Source: JADGRQ01 sp041476585 (GTDB taxonomy: Bacteria > Pseudomonadota > Gammaproteobacteria > Burkholderiales > SG8-39). From it: a stretch of DNA of 37,468 bases. The stretch lies in NCBI GenBank assembly GCA_041476585.1, contig JBGOTT010000004.1, positions 1 to 37,468 of the forward strand. Reading direction: 5' to 3'. The position numbers and the translations under genes were made by a program. Each line of letters opens with the position of its first letter. Within the stretch, counting starts at the first letter, position 1. Shown one piece after another: positions 1 to 8,566 of the stretch. The notes below the pieces were generated by a model that saw only the letters and a program-made list of their open reading frames with translations, had not been told where the DNA came from and searched no databases.

Positions 1-260
1 AGCATCGCAACCGCGCCTCGTGCATGGCGATGCTCAAGTCGCGCCTGTACGAACTGGAGATCCGCAAGCGCATGGCCGAACAGAGCAAGCTCGAGGAGTC
101 CAAGACCGACATCGGCTGGGGCCACCAGATCCGCTCCTACGTGCTCGACCAGTCGCGCATCAAGGACCTGCGCACCGGCGTGGAGGTCGGCAACACGCTA
201 TCGATCCTCGACGGCGACCTAGACGTTTTCATCAGCGCCAGCCTGAAGCAGGGAGTATGA
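1..260 (+). CDS. prfB: Peptide chain release factor 2, C-terminal part (5' end outside window)
   Basis: This is the last 85 codons of RF2, the class I release factor that reads UAA and UGA and triggers peptide release on the ribosome. The frame is open from base 3 and ends with TGA at 258-260. The visible tail (HRNRAS, then MLKSRLYELE, GWGHQIRSYV, RIKDLRTGVEVGN, near the end LDVFISASLK) is the highly conserved C-terminal region of RF2 that follows the GGQ domain. The GGQ motif and the usual programmed frameshift site lie upstream and cannot be seen. The stop codon lies directly before lysS, the usual prfB-lysS pairing in proteobacteria, so the two are probably cotranscribed. Confidence 0.96.
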   Translation, partial: HRNRASCMAMLKSRLYELEIRKRMAEQSKLEESKTDIGWGHQIRSYVLDQSRIKDLRTGVEVGNTLSILDGDLDVFISASLKQGV

Positions 261-262
261 GG

Positions 263-1771
263 ATGAATGAAATGCCGCAAACGCCCGAGCCGCAGGACGA
301 GAACAAGCTGATCGAGGAACGGCGCGCGAAGCTCGGCAAGCTTCGCCAGGCGGGCGTCGCATTCCCGAATGATTTTCGCCGCACCCACCTGATGGGCGAG
401 CTGGCGCGCGAGTATGGCGCGCTCGACAAACCCGCCCTCGAAGCGAGGAACGCCGCGGTGGCGGTGGCTGGAAGGATGATGCTCAAGCGCGTGATGGGCA
501 AGGCGAGTTTCGCGACGCTGCAGGACGGTACCGGACAGCTCCAGATCTATGTCTCGAACGACGCAAGCGGCCTCGAGACGCACGAGCAGTTCAAGCACTG
601 GGACCTGGGCGATATCATCGGAGTCGAAGGGGCGCTGTTCAAGACCAACAAGGGAGAGCTGACGGTGCAGGCGAAGAAGCTGCGCCTTCTGGTCAAGGCC
701 TTGCGGCCGCTTCCCGAGAAGTTTCACGGGCTGCAGGACCAGGAAGCACGCTACCGGCAGCGCTACCTCGACCTGATCGTCAATGAATCTGCACAACGCG
801 TATTCAGCGTGCGCTCGAAGGTGGTCCAGGCATTGCGCGAGGCGATGAATGCCGAGGGCTACCTCGAGGTCGAGACGCCGATGATGCAACCGATCCCGGG
901 CGGCGCGACGGCGCGACCGTTTGTCACGCATCACAATGCGCTCGACATGCGGCTCTACCTGCGCGTCGCACCGGAGCTGTACCTCAAGCGTCTGGTGGTC
1001 GGCGGCATCGAGCGCGTCTACGAGATCAACCGGAGTTTCAGGAACGAAGGCATCTCCACGCGCCACAATCCGGAGTTCACGATGATGGAGTGGTACTGCG
1101 CGTACGAGACCTTCGAGTACATGATTTCGCACACCGAGCGTTTAGTGCGCGGCGCCGCGCGCGCGGTGCTCGGCGCCGACACCTTGACCTACCAGGGCCG
1201 GCAGCTCGATTTCGGCAAGCCGTTCGCGCGGATCTCGATTCCGGACGCGATACGCAAGTTTGGCGGAAGCGCATGCGCCACCGCCGATCTGCGCGACCGT
1301 GCATTCCTCGAGCGCCAGTTGAAACCCCTCGGCGCGGAGATCGCCGGAGCGCCGGGCTGGGGTGCGCTGCAGTTGATGCTGTTTGAAGCAGTTGCGGAAA
1401 AACACATGGTCGAGCCGACCTTCGTGCTCGGTTACCCGGCGGACGTCTCGCCGCTCGCGCGGCGCAGCGACGCCGACGCGGAGCTCGTCGACCGCTTCGA
1501 ACTGTTCATCGATGCGAAGGAGATCGCCAACGGCTTTTCCGAATTGAACGATCCCGAGGATCAGGCTGCGCGTTTTCTCGAACAGGCGAAGATGAAGGAC
1601 GCCGGCGACCAGGAGGCGATGTACTACGACGCCGACTACATACGCGCGCTCGAGTACGGCCTGCCGCCGACCGCCGGCGCGGGGCTCGGGATCGACCGGC
1701 TGGTGATGTTGTTGACCGACTCGCCGTCGATACGCGACGTGATCCTGTTTCCGCACCTCCGTCCCGAGTAA
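263..1771 (+). CDS. lysS: Lysyl-tRNA synthetase, class II
   Basis: The 502-residue cytoplasmic enzyme charges tRNA-Lys with lysine at the expense of ATP. An N-terminal OB-fold anticodon-binding domain (about residues 60-175, with KRVMGKASFATLQDGTG) is followed by the class II catalytic core. Motif 2 is seen as YEINRSFRNEGISTRHNPEF and motif 3 as GAGLGIDRLVMLLTDSPSIR near the C-terminus. The length matches the family (about 500). ATGs in frame lie at 257, 263 and 272. ATG 263 is preferred because GGGAG at 251-255 is 7 bases upstream. ATG 257, overlapping the prfB stop as ATGA, has the Shine-Dalgarno too close but remains possible. Confidence 0.96.
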   Translation: MNEMPQTPEPQDENKLIEERRAKLGKLRQAGVAFPNDFRRTHLMGELAREYGALDKPALEARNAAVAVAGRMMLKRVMGKASFATLQDGTGQLQIYVSNDASGLETHEQFKHWDLGDIIGVEGALFKTNKGELTVQAKKLRLLVKALRPLPEKFHGLQDQEARYRQRYLDLIVNESAQRVFSVRSKVVQALREAMNAEGYLEVETPMMQPIPGGATARPFVTHHNALDMRLYLRVAPELYLKRLVVGGIERVYEINRSFRNEGISTRHNPEFTMMEWYCAYETFEYMISHTERLVRGAARAVLGADTLTYQGRQLDFGKPFARISIPDAIRKFGGSACATADLRDRAFLERQLKPLGAEIAGAPGWGALQLMLFEAVAEKHMVEPTFVLGYPADVSPLARRSDADAELVDRFELFIDAKEIANGFSELNDPEDQAARFLEQAKMKDAGDQEAMYYDADYIRALEYGLPPTAGAGLGIDRLVMLLTDSPSIRDVILFPHLRPE

Positions 1772-1832
1772 CACCCGCGCAATCGGGCATGCGGCGCTCA
1801 TGCATCAACATTTCCGACCGCCATTCGGCAGG

Positions 1833-1861
1833 ATGACAGGAAGGCAGCAACGCATTAAACT
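1833..1861 (+). promoter_or_regulatory. Putative sigma-70 promoter of vapBC, predicting a nearly leaderless mRNA
   Basis: A -35-like ATGACA (1833-1838, 5 of 6 to consensus) and a -10-like TAAACT (1856-1861, 4 of 6) are separated by 17 bases. Transcription would be expected to start about 6-7 bases after the -10, at or next to the A of the antitoxin ATG at 1868. No Shine-Dalgarno sequence precedes that ATG (AACTGCTTAC). The two facts agree with a leaderless transcript. No RNA data are available. Confidence 0.45.
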
Positions 1862-1867
1862 GCTTAC

Positions 1868-2131
1868 ATGCGTACAACTCTTGATCTGCCCGACGAACTC
1901 CTGAAACGCGCCAAGATTGAAGCCGTTCAGCGCGGGACGAGCCTGCGCGACCTGGTGGGCGCGGCACTCAAGCGCGAACTCAATCAATCATCGGAGCCGA
2001 AGCCGTTGCGCAAGCGAGCGAAATTTCCCATCTTCGACTCGAAGGCCGCGGGTTCACTTCGTCTGACCAACGCCAAGATCGCGAAACTCGAAGCCGACGA
2101 AGACGCCCGGCGCCATGGGCGCGCTCGCTGA
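1868..2131 (+). CDS. vapB: VapB-type antitoxin, ribbon-helix-helix
   Basis: An 87-residue protein starting MRTTLDLPDELLKRAKIEA, a typical ribbon-helix-helix DNA-binding segment (beta strand, then two helices) of antitoxins that repress their own promoter. The rest (from about residue 40) is basic and rich in Lys/Arg and is expected to wrap the toxin. It overlaps the downstream PIN toxin gene by 17 bases, the usual antitoxin-toxin order with translational coupling. The start has no visible ribosome-binding site and may be leaderless. The family assignment rests on the N-terminal motif and the partner. It could be labelled as another RHH antitoxin subfamily. Confidence 0.85.
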   Translation: MRTTLDLPDELLKRAKIEAVQRGTSLRDLVGAALKRELNQSSEPKPLRKRAKFPIFDSKAAGSLRLTNAKIAKLEADEDARRHGRAR

Positions 2132-2543
2132 CGTAAACGTCCTCGTAGCACTGATGCACGGGCGCCATGTGCACTCTGCCCTGGCGGTGCGCTGGCTCGC
2201 CGGACACGACGAGCCAGCCGCGGTTGTGATCTGCCGCGTATCCCAGATGGGCGCGCTGCGTATCCTGACTCATCCTTCGGCCATGAAGGATGAGGTCAAG
2301 AGCGCGTCCGAGTTTTGGGATGGTTGGGAACGGCTGATGGAGGATGACCGTTTTGCGCTGGTCGCTGAGCCAGCCGGCCTGGAGAATGCGTGGCGCGCGC
2401 TCACCGCAGCGTTGCCGAGAGGCAAGCCGGCGGAGACCGACTGCTATCTTGCTGCCTTCGCGATTGCCGGAAAGCACAGTCTCGTCAGTTTCGACCAGGG
2501 CTTGCGGCGATTCGCTGGTCTCGATCTCATAACTCCTACCTGA
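2115..2543 (+). CDS. vapC: VapC-type toxin, PIN-domain ribonuclease
   Basis: A 142-residue PIN-domain protein, likely a Mg-dependent endoribonuclease held inactive by the upstream antitoxin. The N-terminal LADVNVLVAL gives the first catalytic Asp (residue 6). The later acidic residues are in TDCYLAAFA (Asp about 108) and SFDQGLRRF (Asp about 126). At the position where many family members have a conserved Glu, the sequence reads VSQMGALRIL, so this ligand may be Gln here. That should be checked in an alignment before calling the toxin active. The size is normal for VapC (130-145). It starts inside the antitoxin gene and ends about 100 bases before the transporter gene. Confidence 0.88.
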   Translation: MGALADVNVLVALMHGRHVHSALAVRWLAGHDEPAAVVICRVSQMGALRILTHPSAMKDEVKSASEFWDGWERLMEDDRFALVAEPAGLENAWRALTAALPRGKPAETDCYLAAFAIAGKHSLVSFDQGLRRFAGLDLITPT

Positions 2544-2644
2544 TCGCCCGGGGGTTTGTCGGACCCAGGTCGGACAGACTCCTTCATCGAAGGCTTCGAT
2601 CGCACATCGCCAGGGGCTACGCCGCTTCGAATCGGTCGCCACGC

Positions 2645-3532
2645 ATGTCCTCCCCTTCCCCCTCCGTCCAAAACGCGCCGCTGAAAGGCATCGCGCTGAT
2701 GATCGTCGCCGTGGGCCTGTTCACGCTGATGGACACGATCGCGAAGTACCTCGCGCGCAGCTATCCGGTGGCCGGCATCGTGTGGGCGCGTTACGCGGCG
2801 AACCTGTTGCTGCTCAGCGCGCTGCTGGCGGCGCGCGGCGAGCTGAAGTTCATGCGCACCCGCCGCCCCGGCGTCCAAGTGTTGCGCGGCGCGCTGCTCG
2901 CGGCGGCAACCTTCCTGTACTTCACGTCGCTTACCGTACTTCCGATGGCGGAGGCCGCGGCGATCGCCTTCGTGCTGCCGCTGTTCGTCACAGTGCTGGC
3001 CGTGCCGATGCTTGGCGAGCGCCTCGACGCGCCACGAATGGTGGCTATCGTGATCGGCCTCGCGGGCGCGCTGCTGGTGGTGCGCCCCGGGACCGCGATC
3101 TTCACGCCCTACGCGGTGCTGCCGGTGTTGATGGCACTCGCCAACGCGCTCTACCAGATCCTGACGCGCAAGATCGCGGGCGTCGAGCCGCCGCTCACCT
3201 CCTTGTTCTATGGCGCGCTGGTCGGCGCGGTCGCGTTTTCGTTCGCGGCGCCGTTTGCGTGGGTCACGCCGAGCGGCTGGTGGCACTGGACGCTGATCGC
3301 GGTGATCGGCGCTCTCGCCACCGCGGGGCATTTCATCCTGATCCGCGCGTTCGACTACGCGCCTGCGACGCTGCTTGCGCCGTTCGTCTACACCGGCCTG
3401 GTCTGGTCGATGGGGCTGGGGCTGGCGGTATTCGGCGACTTTCCGGACGCCTGGGCGCTCGTCGGCATGGGCGTCATCGTCGCTTCGGGCCTGGCGCTGG
3501 CGGCGCGGCAGCGGCTGGCGGTGAAAGGCTGA
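2645..3532 (+). CDS. EamA-family (DMT) inner-membrane transporter
   Basis: A 295-residue protein with about ten hydrophobic segments in two similar halves, the EamA/drug-metabolite transporter architecture. The first helix carries GIALMIVAVGLFTLMDTIAKYLA, the second half starts around YAVLPVLMALANALYQILTRKIAG. Such proteins export metabolites, amino acids or drugs, and the substrate cannot be read from sequence. ATG 2645 is chosen because the conserved first helix starts shortly after it. The frame stays open upstream but that extension overlaps vapC and has no membrane character. It is convergent with gspN. The 64 bases between them hold no clear terminator. Confidence 0.88.
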   Translation: MSSPSPSVQNAPLKGIALMIVAVGLFTLMDTIAKYLARSYPVAGIVWARYAANLLLLSALLAARGELKFMRTRRPGVQVLRGALLAAATFLYFTSLTVLPMAEAAAIAFVLPLFVTVLAVPMLGERLDAPRMVAIVIGLAGALLVVRPGTAIFTPYAVLPVLMALANALYQILTRKIAGVEPPLTSLFYGALVGAVAFSFAAPFAWVTPSGWWHWTLIAVIGALATAGHFILIRAFDYAPATLLAPFVYTGLVWSMGLGLAVFGDFPDAWALVGMGVIVASGLALAARQRLAVKG

Positions 3533-3596
3533 CATTCTTCGGCCACGGGCGGACCGCGCATCGGGTGAGAATCTGAAGTAACTTCCGGCGGACCTG

Positions 3597-4337
3597 TTAC
3601 TTGAGCTGCAGGGCGAAGGTTCCTGCGCCGCGCTCGATCGCCACCAGGCGCAGGAGCGGTGCGAGCTTCTCCTGGTGCTGCGGCAGAATGCGAGCGGTCG
3701 CGTCGAACACGGGATTGTCTCCGTTCACCCACGATCCCTTACCGTCGAGTTGCAGCGGTCCCTGAAGGGTACGAAGCCGACCATGGACCGCAGTGCCTAC
3801 ACCCTCGAAACGCACCTCATAGTCACCCAGAGGCCACACCGGCGTAAGTGCAGAGCCGGCGGCGCGCCATTGCAACGTGGCAGCGCCACGCACTCCGCTG
3901 CGCCCGATGGAAAAGCGCGCGACGTGCAGCACCACATCGCCGCTGAGCCGAAGCGGCGCCAGCCTGGACACCGTGATGCCCAGCACCGTAGCGGGCAAGT
4001 TGATTTCAGCGGCGGTGATTTCGATCGTCGATAACGAAATCGTTACGGGAAAACTCCTCGTTGCATGGTCCAGTTCGACTTCGTACACGAGGCGGCCGCG
4101 CAGTAATGATTCCGGCAAAACACGCCAAGCAAGCCCGTTTGCAATACCGATGCGTCCGCCCGCATCGCGAATCTCGAACTGCCCCGCGCCCGACCACAGC
4201 GTGCCCTGCGCTTCGGCAAGGCGCAGTCTGCTCCCGCTCCTGCTCTGCAGGATGACGTCACCCAACGTTGCCGGCGCGGTAACAATGAGTCCAATGGCGT
4301 AAGCGCCGAGCCCAGCCGCCAGCAAACCCCAGTGCAT
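3597..4337 (-). CDS. gspN: Type II secretion system protein N
   Basis: A 246-residue bitopic inner-membrane protein with one N-terminal membrane helix (HWGLLAAGLGAYAIGLIVTAP) and a beta-rich periplasmic domain (GTLWSGAG, LAWRVLPESLLRGRLVYEVEL). This matches GspN/PulN, an accessory part of the inner-membrane platform of the type II secretion system. The short motif GTLWSG-xG near residue 45 is typical of the family. It is the last gene of the leftward gsp operon, and its ATG shares one base with the gspM stop (TGATG). GspN is missing from many type II systems, so its presence here marks a subset common in betaproteobacteria and pseudomonads. Confidence 0.85.
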   Translation of the reverse strand: MHWGLLAAGLGAYAIGLIVTAPATLGDVILQSRSGSRLRLAEAQGTLWSGAGQFEIRDAGGRIGIANGLAWRVLPESLLRGRLVYEVELDHATRSFPVTISLSTIEITAAEINLPATVLGITVSRLAPLRLSGDVVLHVARFSIGRSGVRGAATLQWRAAGSALTPVWPLGDYEVRFEGVGTAVHGRLRTLQGPLQLDGKGSWVNGDNPVFDATARILPQHQEKLAPLLRLVAIERGAGTFALQLK

Positions 4338-4828
4338 CAGTGCGACCTGGCGCGAACCAGAGTTCCGGTCACACTCACCAGGCCCGGCGTGGACAGGGCT
4401 TCGATCCGGCAGGCGTTAAGACGGACCTGCTGCGATTGCAGGCCGGCCACCCAGTTGAGCCAGTCCGCGAACGCGACGGCGCCGAATACGACCTGCACCT
4501 GGTTGGCGTCCAGGGCGTCAATGCGCACCAGCGCGCGGGCGAGCCCCGCCGCGCCGGCCTGGGCCTGCACCAGCGTGCGCAGGTCGGTTTGCGACGCCGT
4601 TGCCGGCGGCTTGGCGCGCAGCCGCTCATGTTCGGCCGCTTGTTCTTCGATGCGGGCTGCCTGAGCCCGTAGGGCCGTGACGGTCGCTTTTAGCGGCCCG
4701 CGAGCCCGGGCCGCCGACTGCACCAGCCACAGATACAACGCCGCGCCCAAGATTGCAATAAGAATAACGACGACCGTTCGCTCCCGCGGCGCGCGCGATT
4801 CCCAAAATCTCCGGATCTGCGCTGTCAT
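4337..4828 (-). CDS. gspM: Type II secretion system protein M
   Basis: A 163-residue protein with a short cytoplasmic tail (FWESRAPRERTVVVIL), one membrane helix (residues about 19-37) and a periplasmic ferredoxin-like domain preceded by a coiled-coil stretch rich in Arg/Ala/Glu. These are the features of GspM, which pairs with GspL in the inner-membrane platform. The ATG overlaps the gspL stop (ATGA at 4828-4825) and the stop overlaps gspN. Sequence conservation in this family is weak, so the call leans on the position between gspL and gspN as well as on topology. Confidence 0.88.
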   Translation of the reverse strand: MTAQIRRFWESRAPRERTVVVILIAILGAALYLWLVQSAARARGPLKATVTALRAQAARIEEQAAEHERLRAKPPATASQTDLRTLVQAQAGAAGLARALVRIDALDANQVQVVFGAVAFADWLNWVAGLQSQQVRLNACRIEALSTPGLVSVTGTLVRARSH

Positions 4829-6036
4829 GACGACCGCACGGTAACGACGACCGTTCCGCTTCCGGGGCGCTTCGATGCGGTTGACGCGTCGACACTCAGG
4901 CCTGTCTGAAGCAAGCGCGCCACCAGGCGGCGCACCGCTGCTTCATCGACTGCGGCGAGCTCGAGGGTCATTCGCCCACCCTCGTAAGACACGACGCGCA
5001 GGCTACCCAACGGCAACTCCCTCAACCCAACCGCAACGTTCTCGATCATGGGCGGGAAATCGCCGCTGTCGGATAGCCCGGCGGCACGCCGCGCCTCGGC
5101 CAGCTTGCGGCGCATTTGTAGCGCAGGATCCGCTACCGCGACAGTGTCAGGAAAGGCGGCGCGAAACCGCGCTTCCATGTGCCGGCGCAACCCCCGCTGC
5201 TCGGCCGCGAGCAGCGCCCAGTCAGTGACCAACGCAACCGCATGGATCGCCAGCGCAGCGCCCGCGATCCAGGCCGCCGGTCGCAGGCGCGCCGCCACGC
5301 CGGGAGGCACGCGCCAAGGCCGTCGCTCCTGTACCAGGCTGATACCGGCGTGCGGCGGCGCCGTCCGCCAGTCCCATGGTCCGATGAGGCGAAGCGCGAC
5401 CCCCAGGATGCGTTGCCATGCGTCGATCGCAGGCGCCGCGTCCGGCGCCGTCATGTAGACCGCGATCGCCGCCGGCCGCGCACCGCGCGCCTCCGCCTCT
5501 TCGAGCATGAGATGCAACGACAGCGGAGGCGATTCCCGGTCACCGCAATCCGTCGCTGCCCCCTCGAGCTCACCGGTGCGCACGAACCCTTCGCGACCAT
5601 CCCAGGCAAGGCTCCATTCTCCCGCTGCCCACGACAACAACAGAGTTTCGCAGTGCACCTCGTACGCGCGGATGCCAACGGCGCCAAGCGCATCGCGCCA
5701 GCGCGTCATCCCCTGCCGGTCCAAAACCGCGAGCACATCGGCGTCGCCTGCGGAACCGAGCCAGCTCACCTGGTTGGCATCCGGCTCGCCCACGGTTTCC
5801 TCCTCGACCGCGAAGGCGAGCACCGATCCGGCGCGGCGCCTGGCCGCAGGTGGCAAGCTCGCGCGCGTGAGCAGGACTTCCGCGGCGGGAATCACGAGTT
5901 GAACCCGCTTGACGTGCTGCGGCAGCTGCGCGAGCCCCCCCTCTCCTGAAACACGTTCGCGGCCGCCGTTGACTAGCGCCCATCTACACTGCTGCGGCGG
6001 GTCGCGAAGGGAGCAGCGGATGCGAAGCAATCTCAT
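4825..6036 (-). CDS. gspL: Type II secretion system protein L
   Basis: A 403-residue inner-membrane protein with a large cytoplasmic actin-like domain (about residues 1-260, including LPQHVKRVQLVIPAAEVLL), one membrane helix near 265-285 (AAWIAGAALAIHAVALVTDW) and a C-terminal periplasmic ferredoxin-like domain. GspL recruits the ATPase GspE to the membrane and binds GspM. The start at 6036 gives ATGA overlap with the gspK stop, the same junction style as its neighbours. An upstream ATG in frame exists but would lie inside gspK. Confidence 0.9.
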   Translation of the reverse strand: MRLLRIRCSLRDPPQQCRWALVNGGRERVSGEGGLAQLPQHVKRVQLVIPAAEVLLTRASLPPAARRRAGSVLAFAVEEETVGEPDANQVSWLGSAGDADVLAVLDRQGMTRWRDALGAVGIRAYEVHCETLLLSWAAGEWSLAWDGREGFVRTGELEGAATDCGDRESPPLSLHLMLEEAEARGARPAAIAVYMTAPDAAPAIDAWQRILGVALRLIGPWDWRTAPPHAGISLVQERRPWRVPPGVAARLRPAAWIAGAALAIHAVALVTDWALLAAEQRGLRRHMEARFRAAFPDTVAVADPALQMRRKLAEARRAAGLSDSGDFPPMIENVAVGLRELPLGSLRVVSYEGGRMTLELAAVDEAAVRRLVARLLQTGLSVDASTASKRPGSGTVVVTVRSS

Positions 6037-6947
6037 TGCAACTTCCGCCAGACGATGGCAGGCCACCCGAAGTCCTCTCGCACCAGCAGCGCCGCGCCGC
6101 CGGCCTCCGCCCCGCCAAAGGTGACGCGTACCGTCGCCATGAAGTACGCACTGCTCACGGTGATGTCCTCGGTCGCCACCGTGAGTCCGCTGGGAAGCTG
6201 ACTGGAGAAGTCGGAGAAGCTGCGAAAATAGGTGCGCTCGCGCTGCGCGGTCAACGCGCGGGCTCCGTCCAGCCCCAGACCTCCCACCACCGCGGCAAGG
6301 ACTTCAGGCGGCGCTGTGTTGACGTTGACGGCGGTGAAGCGGGGCAGCGCCGTCACGAACGGCCGCAGGCGCGCACGAACCTTGTCGTCGAAGCCGCGCA
6401 CCAGCGCGAGCTCGGCCACGTCGGTGAGCGGGCGGTTGGCCGCAAGGTAACGTGGCTGCAGCGTCTGATAGTACCCGTCTTCGGCTCCATCGCGCGGCTG
6501 CGGCTCGTCGTCGGCGTCTATCCAGTCGGCGAGCGCGGCGGCGAGCTCAGCGGGCAATTCCAATATCAGCAGCAGGCGCCTGAAGTGCGCGAGTTGCGTG
6601 AGGCTGACCTTTCCGTCCTTGACCAGATTGTTGAGATTGAACGCACCCTGCTGGTCCTCGATATAACCTGCGAGCTTGCCGTTTTCGACGGGCATCGGCG
6701 CCAACCGCAGCGCCCAAGGCTCGCCCAGATGATCGACGCTGCTCGAGCGGCGGTCATCGCTCAGGACGGCGCGGGCCAGGTCCACGCCGGCCTGGACCAA
6801 GGCCTGCGCCTGGACGTGGTCGGCTGTGAGTTCGCTCTGTCGCGCCCAGGTGCTCTGGGTCACCATGATCGCCACCGCGGCCATCGCAGCAAGCGCGACC
6901 ACGCCCATCGCGAGCACTATTGCCACGCCGCGTTGTCGCCCTCTCAT
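6033..6947 (-). CDS. gspK: Type II secretion minor pseudopilin K
   Basis: A 304-residue minor pseudopilin that caps the pseudopilus tip with GspI and GspJ. The N-terminus MRGRQRGVAIVLAMGVVAL is a basic leader with Gly before the hydrophobic helix. GspK characteristically lacks the usual Glu+5, as here. The alpha domain insert (NLNNLVKDGKV, LADWIDADDEPQPRDGAEDG YY) is the GspK-specific helical domain, which contains a helix-hairpin-helix-like part (VNVNTAPPEVLAAV). ATG 6947 overlaps the gspJ stop by ATGA, which settles the start against a long unconserved upstream extension. Confidence 0.93.
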   Translation of the reverse strand: MRGRQRGVAIVLAMGVVALAAMAAVAIMVTQSTWARQSELTADHVQAQALVQAGVDLARAVLSDDRRSSSVDHLGEPWALRLAPMPVENGKLAGYIEDQQGAFNLNNLVKDGKVSLTQLAHFRRLLLILELPAELAAALADWIDADDEPQPRDGAEDGYYQTLQPRYLAANRPLTDVAELALVRGFDDKVRARLRPFVTALPRFTAVNVNTAPPEVLAAVVGGLGLDGARALTAQRERTYFRSFSDFSSQLPSGLTVATEDITVSSAYFMATVRVTFGGAEAGGAALLVREDFGWPAIVWRKLQ

Positions 6948-7537
6948 GATCTCAGCGCAAACACGCGCACGATTTCCTCGCCCGAGGCGAGCACGACGCG
7001 CAACTGCACGGCCCGAGGAACGGGGGTGTCGGGCACCGCCGTGGGCCAGGTATCCACCCATGCAAGCTCGGCGTTTAGATATCGCAGTTCGAATTTTGCG
7101 ACTCCGGTCAAAATGGGGTGGCGCACGGGCGTCGTGCCGGGCGCTACGTCGAGGCCCGGCCACAGCCACAACTCGATCTCCTGCTTCTCGTTCAGCCAGT
7201 ACGCAAGGCGCCGTGCGGTATCCACGCCCTCGGCCGACGCAAAACGGCTGAATTCAAGGCGCGGTTCCGACCTCGTACCGATCCTTCCGTGCCACGCCGG
7301 CGCCGTACCCGATGCGGCCCGCACCGGCCGCGGCGCAGCGAGCTGCACGTCGCGCTCGAACCGCTCGAAGAAAGATGCCACCCGCCGCCATTTGTCGGTT
7401 TCCCGACTGACGTGCTCTCGCGCATCGAGCACCGCGCCAAGGCCGCGGTACGACATCAGAGCGAGCAGCGAGAGAATCAACAGAGCCGCGAGCAGTTCGA
7501 TCAAGGTGAAACCGCACGCGCTGCGAATCAGCTTCAT
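6944..7537 (-). CDS. gspJ: Type II secretion minor pseudopilin J
   Basis: A 197-residue minor pseudopilin. The prepilin motif is MKLIRSACGFTLIELLAAL, with cleavage expected after Gly9 and Glu at +5 of the mature protein. The helix continues through LLILSLLALMSYRGLGAV, with the family signature MSYRGLGAVLDAREH. A beta-rich globular domain follows (AYWLNEKQEIELWLWPGLD). It forms the tip complex with GspI and GspK. The ATG overlaps the gspI stop (ATGA at 7537-7534). Confidence 0.93.
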   Translation of the reverse strand: MKLIRSACGFTLIELLAALLILSLLALMSYRGLGAVLDAREHVSRETDKWRRVASFFERFERDVQLAAPRPVRAASGTAPAWHGRIGTRSEPRLEFSRFASAEGVDTARRLAYWLNEKQEIELWLWPGLDVAPGTTPVRHPILTGVAKFELRYLNAELAWVDTWPTAVPDTPVPRAVQLRVVLASGEEIVRVFALRS

Positions 7538-7929
7538 TTGACCGCCTGTGGTGGCTGCACGACGAATCCGGTGAGGCGCGCCAGTGCGCGCGACTCTTCG
7601 GACGCCGCGAACACGAAGATATCCACCCGCCGGAATGCAGGATTCGGCGTCGCGACGGCCTCCTCGCGCCACGCGAACCCGATGCTGCCCTGGCGCGCGG
7701 TACCACGGTGTATGCCCAGGGGCACCCAATCCCCGCGGGCGCGCTGCTCCGCCAGCAGATTCTCCGCGACCCAGCCGGCGAGCAGACGCGAGCGCAACTC
7801 CCCGACATTGCTCGTACCCTGGCTCGCCGCGCGCAGCGCGGCGAGGAGAGCGACCGAGACGATTGCCAACGCGACCAATACCTCGACCAGCGTGAACCCT
7901 GTCCGCCTACCGCAGCGCCATGTTGCCAT
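7534..7929 (-). CDS. gspI: Type II secretion minor pseudopilin I
   Basis: A 131-residue minor pseudopilin with the leader MATWRCGRRTG followed by FTLVEVLVALAIVSVALLAA, so cleavage is expected after Gly11 and Glu +5 is present. The short C-terminal domain and the family-typical ENLLAEQRARGDW segment (residues about 56-68) agree with GspI, the nucleator of the GspI-J-K tip. The start lies 23 bases inside the 3' end of gspH and the stop overlaps gspJ. Confidence 0.92.
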   Translation of the reverse strand: MATWRCGRRTGFTLVEVLVALAIVSVALLAALRAASQGTSNVGELRSRLLAGWVAENLLAEQRARGDWVPLGIHRGTARQGSIGFAWREEAVATPNPAFRRVDIFVFAASEESRALARLTGFVVQPPQAVK

Positions 7930-8539
7930 TCATCGGTCCTGCGCTCGGCAACCCCCGCACTTCGCCGACGGGCGACCCCGCAACGACATAGCGCTCGGCA
8001 CCGAGGGACATTTCGATGGTGAAGGAAAGCGGCGGCGCGTAGGGGATGAACTCCAGGCGCATGATGCCCTGCGCACGCATGGATTCCACCACCAAGTCAG
8101 CAATCGTCATGCCCTGCGGCAGGGTTCGCGCGCGCAACAAATCATCATCGCGGACCTCGGCCCATCCGGCATCTTCATGAAACCGCCAGAACCGGTAGCC
8201 TGCCCCGTCAACTGTCCACGCAATGGACTTGCCCGTCATGCGTGAAGTCGCAGCGGCGAAATCCAGGAGTGCTGCGAGCCGCCTGGCCTCGACGTGAAGC
8301 AGGGCGCGATCGTCCGGACGCGTGATAGCGCTAACCATTCCGACAAAAAGGCCCATGAGCAGCAACACGACGAGCAATTCGACCAGCGTAAAACCGCAGT
8401 CGCGCACCGATCGTCCGAGTGAGCGCCGGAAAGTAGAGGGTCGACGGTGCCCCGCCTTTTTTACACGGAGGGGTGGGACGCAAGTGTTCACGTCGTTCCC
8501 GTATTCGTGGCTACTTTCAGCGGTCATCGGCGGCTGCAT
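7907..8539 (-). CDS. gspH: Type II secretion minor pseudopilin H (start uncertain)
   Basis: A minor pseudopilin recognised by CGFTLVELLVVLLLMGLFVG and a beta-rich C-terminal domain ending in EFIPYAPPLSFTIEM. GspH links the tip complex to the GspG fibre. From the first ATG at 8539 the leader before the cleavage Gly would be about 49 residues, much longer than the usual 5-15. A second ATG lies at 8527 and a GTG at 8407 would give the short leader VRDCG. None has a clear Shine-Dalgarno. The gene may therefore really start near 8407, which would leave a gap of about 160 bases after gspG, or the leader may be unusually long. Confidence 0.85.
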   Translation of the reverse strand: MQPPMTAESSHEYGNDVNTCVPPLRVKKAGHRRPSTFRRSLGRSVRDCGFTLVELLVVLLLMGLFVGMVSAITRPDDRALLHVEARRLAALLDFAAATSRMTGKSIAWTVDGAGYRFWRFHEDAGWAEVRDDDLLRARTLPQGMTIADLVVESMRAQGIMRLEFIPYAPPLSFTIEMSLGAERYVVAGSPVGEVRGLPSAGPMNGNMALR

Positions 8540-8566
8540 CGGTTGGGATGGTTCTTGCGATGCCGG

